Source of the DNA: Clostridium tunisiense TJ
Lineage (GTDB): Bacteria; Bacillota; Clostridia; Clostridiales; Clostridiaceae
Assembly: GCF_000300195.1 (NCBI RefSeq)
Contig: NZ_AMQH01000021.1
Coordinates: forward strand, 1 to 48,966
Length of the DNA: 48,966 nt
Direction of reading: 5' to 3'
The notes beneath the pieces were generated by a model that had not been told where the DNA came from, did no database searches, and saw nothing but the letters and a program-made list of their open reading frames with translations. Shown here piece after piece: positions 42,801-48,966 of the stretch; position 1 is the stretch's first letter; each line of letters begins with the position of its first letter. The position numbers and the translations under genes were made by a program.

Positions 42801-44435
42801 GTGGCATATACAGCTTTATATAGAGAGTGGAGACCTAAAGACTTCAATGACGTAGTAGGGCAAGAACACATTACTACAACCCTAAAAAATGCAATAAAAA
42901 CTGATAGAATAGCTCATGCATACTTATTATGTGGTACTAGGGGAACTGGTAAGACCTCTACGGCTAAAATTCTTTCAAAGGCAGTAAATTGCCTTGATTT
43001 ACAGGATGGAGAACCTTGTAATCAGTGTGAGATGTGTAAGAAAATTAATAGTGGAACAGCTATAGATGTTACTGAACTTGATGCTGCTTCCCATAACAGC
43101 GTAGATAATATAAGAGATATAATTGAAGATGTACAGTATCCTCCACAGGAAGCAAAATTTAAGGTTTTTATCATAGATGAGGTCCATATGTTATCTGTAG
43201 GAGCAGTAAATGCATTTTTAAAAACCTTAGAAGAACCACCAAGTAAAGTTATTTTTATTTTAGCAACTACGGACCCTCAAAAACTTCCAATCACCATATT
43301 ATCAAGATGTCAGAGATTTGATTTTAAAAGAATAAAGGGTGAAGATATCTTTGGTAGACTTAGAACTATAGTAAGCGATTTAGGGGTATATGCTGATGAT
43401 AAAAGCTTAAAACTAATTTCAAGAATTTGTGATGGAGCAATGAGAGATGCGCTTTCTGTACTAGATCAGGTAATCTCTATGAGTGATGGGAAAGTTGAAT
43501 ATGACAACTTAATTCAAATGCTAGGGCTTATGACCAATGAAGGATTAATCAAGGTTATGGATTCAATCATAGCTAAGGATACAGAAAGAGCTATAAGAAA
43601 TATAAATGATATAGTTTATAGTGGAAAAGATATTAATATTTTTATTAAGGATTTAACAGCTCACATGAGAAATCTTCTTATGGCGAAAGTTAGTGATAAT
43701 CCAGAGGAAGTTTTAGATATGTCTAGTGAAAATATAGAACTTCTAAAGGAACAAGCTAAGCAAGTTAGAGTTGAAGAGTTAATGAGGTATATCAATATTC
43801 TTCAAGAGGCTGAGGAGAATGCTAAGTTCACGAAACAAGGCAGGATATACTTAGAACTTGCTATAATTAAAATGTGTAAGATAGAATATGATACTTCTAT
43901 TGAGACCATTTTAGGTAGAATAAATAAACTAGAGGAAAGTATAAGAAGTGGAGCAATTGCAGTTACTGTAAGTGAAGCATCAGAAATTAAAAACTCCATA
44001 AAAGAGGTAAAAAAGGTCTACGCTGTTCCAGAAAGAAAAGTTGAGGAAAGCTCTTCTGAAGTTCGTGAATTTCAAGAAAATAGTGAGTGTAGCTTGACTA
44101 CTGAAGAAGTAAGAAAATCTTTTAAGGACATACAAGGTCTTTTAAAGGCTAGAAAAAATATGGTATTAGCAACAGCTCTTATGATGGGAGAAGTGGTATC
44201 CTGTGATAATGGAGTTATAACTATCGGCTTTGAAAAAGACTATAGCTTTCACAAGAATAGATTAGAAAAGGATGAAAGTAGAAAGGTAATGGATAATATC
44301 TTCTCGGAGGTATTAAAGCAGAGAGTTAAGGTAATATATACAATGGAGGGGGAGTATAAGGTTGTAGAGAAATCAAAGGAAGAAATTTTACTCGAAACCT
44401 TCCCATCAGAATTAATAGAAGTTCTTGATGAATAA
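42801..44435 (+). CDS. dnaX: DNA polymerase III subunit gamma/tau
   Basis: 544 residues from GTG 42801, with GAGGTGAGG upstream. The clamp loader ATPase contains Walker A GTRGTGKTS (45-53, Lys51), zinc cysteines 64, 73, 76 and 79, Walker B FIIDEVHML and sensor 1 LATTDPQKLP. The C-terminal region (~370 on) is variable and ends in the tau-type domain. It loads the beta clamp at the replisome. The order dnaX-ybaB-recR is the standard Firmicute arrangement. Confidence 0.97.
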   Translation: MAYTALYREWRPKDFNDVVGQEHITTTLKNAIKTDRIAHAYLLCGTRGTGKTSTAKILSKAVNCLDLQDGEPCNQCEMCKKINSGTAIDVTELDAASHNSVDNIRDIIEDVQYPPQEAKFKVFIIDEVHMLSVGAVNAFLKTLEEPPSKVIFILATTDPQKLPITILSRCQRFDFKRIKGEDIFGRLRTIVSDLGVYADDKSLKLISRICDGAMRDALSVLDQVISMSDGKVEYDNLIQMLGLMTNEGLIKVMDSIIAKDTERAIRNINDIVYSGKDINIFIKDLTAHMRNLLMAKVSDNPEEVLDMSSENIELLKEQAKQVRVEELMRYINILQEAEENAKFTKQGRIYLELAIIKMCKIEYDTSIETILGRINKLEESIRSGAIAVTVSEASEIKNSIKEVKKVYAVPERKVEESSSEVREFQENSECSLTTEEVRKSFKDIQGLLKARKNMVLATALMMGEVVSCDNGVITIGFEKDYSFHKNRLEKDESRKVMDNIFSEVLKQRVKVIYTMEGEYKVVEKSKEEILLETFPSELIEVLDE

Positions 44436-44527
44436 AATTTATAGATAAAATTATAAAACTGGTTACATTATTTGATATTATTATATATACTAATATAATG
44501 AGATTATATTTTTAAGGAGGCACTATT

Positions 44528-44866
44528 ATGGCAAAAGGCGGATTCCCAGGAATGGGCGGAAATATGAATAATTTAATAAAGCAAGCACAAAAATTCCAAA
44601 AAGAAATGGAAGAAATGCAAAAGAATCTTGAGACTAAGGCTTTTGAAGCTTCAGTTGGTGGAGGAGCAGTTACTGTAGTTGTTAACGGAAAAAAACAATT
44701 AACAGATATAACTATAAAACCAGAAGTTGTAGATGCTGATGATGTTGAGATGCTTCAAGACTTAGTTTTAGCAGCTGTAAATGAGGCTTTAAAGAAAGCT
44801 GAAGAAGATACAAACAATGCAATGGGTAAATTAACTGGTGGAATGAACATGCCAGGATTATTTTAA
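44528..44866 (+). CDS. YbaB/EbfC family nucleoid-associated protein
   Basis: 112 residues, standard size. Gly/Met-rich start ([20 protein letters not shown]), a coiled-coil helix ([20 protein letters not shown]), then [20 protein letters not shown]. It binds DNA as a dimer. It lies between dnaX and recR. AAGGAGG precedes ATG 44528. Confidence 0.95.
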   Translation: MAKGGFPGMGGNMNNLIKQAQKFQKEMEEMQKNLETKAFEASVGGGAVTVVVNGKKQLTDITIKPEVVDADDVEMLQDLVLAAVNEALKKAEEDTNNAMGKLTGGMNMPGLF

Positions 44867-45041
44867 CAACATTTTGGAGGCTTCAAGTCAATAAGCTTCT
44901 ATAATTGGTAGTTGCTTAGTTTAGAAAAATTGCTTTAGTAGCAGTTTAAATCTGCTTCCAAAGCAGCTCTACAAAATGAACTAGTTCATTATTTAATAAT
45001 TAGTCTTCTAAACAAAAGAGGACCTTTTAGAGGTGAATACT

Positions 45042-45638
45042 TTGGATTTTTATCCTATAGCCATAGAAAAACTAATTGAAGAATTTGCAAAGCTTCCAGG
45101 TATAGGGGGGAAGACGGCTCAAAGGCTGACCCTTCATGTATTAAATCTTCCTAGGGAAGAAGTAGAAGAGTTTGCAAATGCACTTATTAAAGCAAGGGGA
45201 ACTATTAAGTATTGCTCCATATGTGGAAACTTTACAGACAAAGATCCTTGCTCCATATGCTCTAACCCAAATAGGGATAGAAGCACCATTTGTGTTGTGG
45301 AACAGCCAAAAGACATTATGACCATGGAAAAGGTTAGAGAGTTTAATGGCCTATATCATGTACTTCATGGTACTATATCACCTATGAGTGGCAGAGGACC
45401 AGAGGACATAAAGTTAAAAGAGTTAATAACTCGTATAAATGGTGAGCCAAAGGAAATTATAGTTGCAACTAACCCTAATATTGAGGGGGAGGCAACAGCA
45501 ATGTATATATCTAAGATTTTAAAACCTTTTGGAATCAAAGTTACAAGAATTGCTCATGGAGTACCAGTAGGTGGAGATTTAGAATATGCAGATGAAGTAA
45601 CTTTATCTAAGGCTCTAGAAGGAAGAAAAGAAATATAA
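45042..45638 (+). CDS. recR: Recombination mediator RecR
   Basis: 198 residues from TTG 45042 ([11 protein letters not shown] is the usual N-terminus); a GTG at 45033 overlaps the SD AGAGGTG. HhH ([11 protein letters not shown]), zinc finger [16 protein letters not shown] and Toprim ([13 protein letters not shown], later [14 protein letters not shown]). It helps load RecA with RecO/F. It follows ybaB; the 175-bp gap between them has hairpins but no gene. Confidence 0.96.
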   Translation: MDFYPIAIEKLIEEFAKLPGIGGKTAQRLTLHVLNLPREEVEEFANALIKARGTIKYCSICGNFTDKDPCSICSNPNRDRSTICVVEQPKDIMTMEKVREFNGLYHVLHGTISPMSGRGPEDIKLKELITRINGEPKEIIVATNPNIEGEATAMYISKILKPFGIKVTRIAHGVPVGGDLEYADEVTLSKALEGRKEI

Positions 45639-45668
45639 AAACATCCCATTTGTTGGGGTGTTTTTTTA
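45637..45668 (+). terminator. Terminator after recR
   Basis: AAAAACATCCC and GGGGTGTTTTTT arms around a short loop, followed by Ts. Confidence 0.85.
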
Positions 45669-45741
45669 TGTAAAAAGCTTGTATACATATCCCAATATAT
45701 GTAAATAATCATAAATGAAGTATATAATGGGAGGTATGAGC

Positions 45742-46023
45742 ATGAATAGAAAAAGAATTATTGAAATTATACTTTCTCAAAATAAGTATAATGAAGAACA
45801 AAAGGAAATAATTAAACAATTAGAAGAATCTATGATTGAATGGGAAGCAGCTAAAGCTTGTTTTCAACAAGTAAATGAGGATAAGCTTATAGACTTTGCT
45901 ATATATAGGGAAGATCAGGCTAAAGCTAAGTATGTGTACTTTTTATCCCAAGCTAAGTCTAAAGGAGTAACCTTGGATGCATCCTATATGATTGAGGAAC
46001 TAAGTGGTGGAAGTAGATGGTAG
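45742..46023 (+). CDS. DUF2508 family protein (YaaL-like)
   Basis: 93 residues from ATG 45742. The SD GGGAGG (45729-45734) is too close to ATG 45736 and inside the longer frame from 45715. The helical, charged sequence with WEAAKACFQQVNEDKLIDFAIY and a YVYFLSQAKSKGV tail matches DUF2508. In Firmicutes it lies between recR and bofA, as here. Function unknown. Confidence 0.85.
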   Translation: MNRKRIIEIILSQNKYNEEQKEIIKQLEESMIEWEAAKACFQQVNEDKLIDFAIYREDQAKAKYVYFLSQAKSKGVTLDASYMIEELSGGSRW

Positions 46024-46142
46024 TTTTATAAAAGACACTTTCTTTTAATTGTAAAATGCATCATAATTGGTTATAGGGGATAATATATATTACTATAAAT
46101 TCAATTTTTAATAGTTGGATTTTGTGAAAGGGGGGTATTACA

Positions 46143-46397
46143 GTGCATACAGCAATATATTTTATAATTGCAGTACTGTTTTTATTAATAATAGGTAAGG
46201 TACTTGCATGGCCACTTAAAATGTTAATGAAATTAGTGATTAATGCTATTGCAGGTGGAATACTATTGTTACTTATAAATTTTGTTGGAGGGCCATTTGG
46301 TATAACTATAGCTATTAATGCAGTTACAGCACTAATAGCAGGCTTATTAGGAATACCAGGGGTTATATTCTTAATAATATTTAATATGATTGCATAA
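46143..46397 (+). CDS. bofA: Pro-sigma-K processing inhibitor BofA
   Basis: 84 residues from GTG 46143 after GGGGGG. Two to three hydrophobic segments, with the conserved NAIAGGILLLLINFVGGPFG and the C-terminal NAVTALIAGLLGIPGVIFLI. BofA sits in the mother-cell-derived forespore membrane and holds SpoIVFB inactive until late sporulation. Its presence indicates a spore former. The recR-DUF2508-bofA order is conserved in Firmicutes. Confidence 0.94.
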   Translation: MHTAIYFIIAVLFLLIIGKVLAWPLKMLMKLVINAIAGGILLLLINFVGGPFGITIAINAVTALIAGLLGIPGVIFLIIFNMIA

Positions 46398-46409
46398 AAT
46401 AAAGTTAGA

Positions 46410-46452
46410 AGGTTATAGGAAAATAATACGAATTCCTATAACCTTTTTTATA
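46410..46452. terminator. Terminator after bofA
   Basis: AGGTTATAGGAA and TTCCTATAACCT arms around 11 nt, then a T run. The convergent DUF4097 gene ends 17 bp further on, and the hairpin could serve both. Confidence 0.85.
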
Positions 46453-46468
46453 TAGTTTTTTTATGATT

Positions 46469-47458
46469 TTATTTTTTATAGATGTCTATATCACCAGACA
46501 CAGTAGATAGGTTAATTTTACCTTTAGTATTAGAGTTTCCTACAAATCCAGTAATGTTTTTTTTAGAGGAATTATTAACTGTTACAGGAAAAACTATATC
46601 CATATCTCCAGAAGTAGAGGTAGAACTTACATAAAAGCTAGGGCTATTTGGAAGACTTATAATTAATTTTCCAGAGGTGGACTTGAATTCAATGGTATTT
46701 TCTTGAAAATTTTTATAAGAAATATTTAAGTTACCTGAAACAGTTTTCCCCTCTAAATTACCCATAAAGTCTGCAACTTTAATATCACCAGAGATAGAAC
46801 TTATAGAAGCTGAGGTATTTGTTAGACTATCAATAGTTATATTCCCAGATACAGAATTAAACTTAGAATCTGTTGAAGATATATTAGAAAGATTTACCTT
46901 ACCAGAAACAGAGGATGCTGTAACCTTATTCACATTTAAATTGTCACCAGTAATATTAGCTGATACAGATTTAACTGAAAGATTTTTATTATAAATCTTA
47001 GGAATATATACATCTAATTTGAAGTCATCACTAACACTTATTGAGTTCAATGAACCATTATCTTTTAGAAACCTTATAGTAACAGTTTTTCCTGAAGATT
47101 GAACTTGAAGATGGGGTAAATCGTTAGATGCAATTTTGAAGGAACCCTTTAAGGTTGCCTTAATATCTTTGCCATCATAAGGAATTAAAGATATATTTCC
47201 ACTGACTAAATTAATATCAATAAGTTCAGTTTCATCAATTGCTTGTGATTTAGTTTCATCTATATCATAAGCTTTAGCGTTTCCTAGATTGAAGGTGTTA
47301 TCAAGATTAATATTTACGTTATTTAACCCTTTAAACATATCTGAAAGCTCAGTTTCATTTGAGGATTTATATAACATATAATATCCTATTCCATAAGTTA
47401 GGAACATTATTGCAAGTAGGATTATAATAACACTTTTAATTTTACTAGTTCTAAACAT
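46469..47458 (-). CDS. DUF4097 beta-strand repeat protein with N-terminal membrane anchor
   Basis: 329 residues. TM segment at ~7-29 (IKSVIIILLAIMFLTYGIGY). The rest is a run of short beta-strand repeats rich in Ser/Thr/Asn/Gly with recurring SGNI/SGDI/SGKI turns, the DUF4097 pattern. It is probably an extracytoplasmic envelope protein. It is the third gene of the padR-DUF1700-DUF4097 operon, 12 bp after DUF1700. Confidence 0.88.
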   Translation of the reverse strand: MFRTSKIKSVIIILLAIMFLTYGIGYYMLYKSSNETELSDMFKGLNNVNINLDNTFNLGNAKAYDIDETKSQAIDETELIDINLVSGNISLIPYDGKDIKATLKGSFKIASNDLPHLQVQSSGKTVTIRFLKDNGSLNSISVSDDFKLDVYIPKIYNKNLSVKSVSANITGDNLNVNKVTASSVSGKVNLSNISSTDSKFNSVSGNITIDSLTNTSASISSISGDIKVADFMGNLEGKTVSGNLNISYKNFQENTIEFKSTSGKLIISLPNSPSFYVSSTSTSGDMDIVFPVTVNNSSKKNITGFVGNSNTKGKINLSTVSGDIDIYKK

Positions 47459-47470
47459 ATACGAATCCTC

Positions 47471-48112
47471 CTAAATTAATATATCGGTTTTTATCCATTT
47501 TATTAATTTTAATATCAGTCCATAAATAAATTTTGTAATCCATAGTGATGTTATGAAAAGTAATATGCCAAGGCATACTGTGCCTATACCGATTAATATA
47601 AGAGCTGATAAAGGGATGGAAGCAGGTATATAAATAAAGGAACTTGCAATACTACCAGTGATGCCACCTATCATCATTCCAATACCACCTATAACTAAAC
47701 CAATAGAGGTCCCATACATACCAATTAAAAAAGAACAAATAGATCCTATAACAGGGAAACAAGTTAATATAAGGGCTACTAATATAATTATCTTTAGTGG
47801 TTGAGGTAGCGGACTCTTTCTATTGCAATAGTAGTCATTATCTTGGTTATAGTTAGGAGTGGAGCTATAGTAAGAGCTATTAGAGGTATCTGTATTTTGT
47901 GATTCAGTGTAGTTATTACTATAATTATATTTGTACTGAGCAACTATCATATAAGGGTCACCCAATTCCATTATTATTTCTGAGTCTGACTTTCCGCTTG
48001 ATTTACCAACCCTAAAATGTTCTTCATAATCGTATAAGATATCCTTACGTTCTTTCTCAGGAAAAGTTTCTAGACCTTGGGATAAAACTTTTAAAAATTC
48101 ATACCTATCCAT
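47471..48112 (-). CDS. DUF1700/HAAS domain membrane protein
   Basis: 213 residues from ATG at 48112, with GGGGAGG as SD; a longer frame to 48130 includes the SD and is not used. Residues 1-65 are the HAAS/DUF1700 helical domain (MDRYEFLKVLSQGLETFPEK, DYEEHF, IIMELGDPYMIVAQY), then a Ser/Asn/Tyr-rich linker (~66-105) and three to four membrane segments. Such proteins are paired with PadR regulators and DUF4097, as here. Confidence 0.9.
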   Translation of the reverse strand: MDRYEFLKVLSQGLETFPEKERKDILYDYEEHFRVGKSSGKSDSEIIMELGDPYMIVAQYKYNYSNNYTESQNTDTSNSSYYSSTPNYNQDNDYYCNRKSPLPQPLKIIILVALILTCFPVIGSICSFLIGMYGTSIGLVIGGIGMMIGGITGSIASSFIYIPASIPLSALILIGIGTVCLGILLFITSLWITKFIYGLILKLIKWIKTDILI

Positions 48113-48116
48113 CTTT

Positions 48117-48428
48117 TTAATCCTCCCCAATAATGTTGTTTACACTATCAATAAATATAAGCCATTCTTTTTCTAAAATTTCTTTTGTTTTAATTCCAAT
48201 ATCCGTGATTTTATAATACTTTCTAGGGGGACCCTCTTGGGATTCCTGAAGATAGGTAACAAAATACCCGTCCTGAGTTAAACGCCTTAGAATTGGATAA
48301 ATAGTTCCGTCGGATATTTGAATGTTTTTGGATATTTCATTTACTAATTCATATCCATAGTAATCTTTTCTAGTAACTAAAGATAGAACACACAGCTCTA
48401 GAACACCCTTTTTAAGTTGTACATTCAT
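48117..48428 (-). CDS. PadR family transcriptional regulator
   Basis: 103 residues, ATG at 48428 with GAGGTGA upstream. PadR winged helix: [38 protein letters not shown], then PPRKYYKIT. It is the first gene of a three-gene operon. The upstream region has imperfect inverted TATACTACA/TACTATACA elements around 48444-48470 that may be its operator. Confidence 0.92.
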   Translation of the reverse strand: MNVQLKKGVLELCVLSLVTRKDYYGYELVNEISKNIQISDGTIYPILRRLTQDGYFVTYLQESQEGPPRKYYKITDIGIKTKEILEKEWLIFIDSVNNIIGED

Positions 48429-48808
48429 TAAATCACCTCAAAGCTGTAGTATATAATTTGGTACTATACAATATAAGATACTAATTATAGTTACATAATA
48501 TGATTATATGAAATGAATGACACATATTTTTACAAATATTAGCACAATAATTAAACTAAAAGATAATATAGTGCATAATTTTGCCATTAACTTTATAACT
48601 GAATGAACACAGTTCCAAGTGTATCTGCAAAGGCATTCGGAAGGTATTTAAAGGATTTATTAGAAATGATGGAATAATTTTTTGAAATGGAGGAAATATA
48701 TAAAGAGAACTTGTGAATTCATGATATTATATTCCTTGTCGCTGATGCACAGCAGAGCGATAAAGCTTCAGGTTTGAAAATAGTTTCTAAATAAAATTTA
48801 AAAACATG
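48429..48808. other. Noncoding stretch upstream of the next rrn operon
   Basis: No gene that I can support. It holds the divergent padR promoter side and the upstream region of the rrn promoter. A 24-codon open frame at 48603-48677 has no SD and no recognised relatives. Confidence 0.5.
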
Positions 48809-48837
48809 TTGACAAACAAGAGGATAGATGATAAACT
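48809..48837 (+). promoter_or_regulatory. rRNA operon promoter
   Basis: TTGACA (48809-48814), 17-nt spacer, TAAACT (48832-48837). It lies upstream of a typical rrn leader with boxA, so it likely drives the 16S gene that begins past the window. Confidence 0.75.
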
Positions 48838-48966
48838 TATAGAAGTCGTCACTTGATTCAATACAATGCAGTGATGAAGTGGTCTTTGAAAATTAAACAG
48901 AGAAAAAGGTAAAACCAGTTAATTCCGAATCAGAAATGATTCTTAGTGAACGATAAGTTCACAAAA
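48838..48966 (+). other. rrn leader with boxA, upstream of 16S
   Basis: The leader contains GGTCTTTGAAAATTAAAC (48881-48898), a boxA-type antitermination element and typical clostridial pre-16S sequence. A stem-forming GTCACT/AGTGAT pair at 48849-48874 precedes it. 16S itself is not reached. Confidence 0.7.

Noticed and set aside
44867..45032. Hairpin-rich gap between ybaB and recR as a small RNA
   Set aside because: Several weak hairpins but no promoter-terminator pair that would define an RNA gene.
48603..48677. 24-codon ORF upstream of the rrn promoter
   Set aside because: No SD, no recognised relatives, and it lies in rrn upstream DNA; most likely chance.
1..48966. CRISPR arrays or prophage
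   Set aside because: No regularly spaced repeats of 23-40 bp and no phage structural genes are seen; the only tandem repeat is the precursor duplication.

Overview
The window looks like a stretch of chromosome from a low-GC, spore-forming clostridium (Clostridium sensu stricto). The evidence is AT-rich DNA, a large clostridial-type SRP RNA, bofA (control of pro-sigma-K processing), a serine T-box, and a housekeeping set (serS, tadA, dnaX-ybaB-recR, lgt) that in this group usually lies near the replication origin. The species cannot be fixed from the sequence. The window runs from the 3' end of one rRNA operon (23S tail, 5S, two tRNAs) to the promoter and leader of the next one (16S starts just beyond the right edge). 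Both operons point the same way.

Layout. 1-534: end of the rrn operon. 717-8846: HD-domain protein, PadR/DUF1048 pair, NiaR, a DUF362 ferredoxin-like protein, a UPF0182 membrane protein, a BFD-fused FAD oxidoreductase and a shortened DUF1667 protein. 8862-10649: serS behind a T-box with UCC specifier. 10707-11451: five tRNA genes (two Ser-TGA, two Ser-GCT, one Arg-ACG). 11508-12845: decayed mobile DNA (a broken IS200-type element and an IS3-type remnant). 12846-25844: a RiPP biosynthetic gene cluster. 25845-26720: gene debris, including a DJ-1/PfpI fragment. 26723-29227: a YjfB-like protein and a YtrA-type GntR/ABC operon behind a perfect operator palindrome. 29309-39637: transporters (SSF, YeiH, AGCS), a LysR regulator, a chemotaxis receptor, phosphatidylserine decarboxylase and an oxaloacetate-decarboxylase/pyruvate-carboxylase-type carboxyltransferase. 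39885-46397: tRNA-Arg, tadA, a BFD-like protein, lgt, tRNA-Ser(GGA), SRP RNA, dnaX, ybaB, recR, a DUF2508 protein and bofA. 46469-48428: a PadR/DUF1700/DUF4097 operon on the minus strand. 48809 onward: rrn promoter and leader.

The main item is the RiPP cluster. Ten protein genes plus four tiny precursor genes lie on one strand, several overlapping by 14-44 bp: an M16 zinc peptidase, a winged-helix protein, two paralogous B12-binding radical SAM enzymes (both with the CX3CX2C motif at residue 203), four precursor peptides in an A-B-A-B tandem duplication, two half-size ABC exporters, a YcaO protein, a 55-residue protein, and a SagB-type flavin dehydrogenase. The two precursor families differ in their leaders but share a C-terminal motif of the form FDVxxxEGDxxxT, so this looks like a two-peptide product. 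I see no E1-like (ThiF/SagC-type) partner for YcaO, no proline-rich YcaO tail and no C39 peptidase. I do not recognise this combination as a characterised RiPP class. The cluster sits between mobile-element and gene debris beside a tRNA array, which suggests horizontal acquisition.

All functional calls are from reading motifs, family resemblance and context. No search or folding was run.
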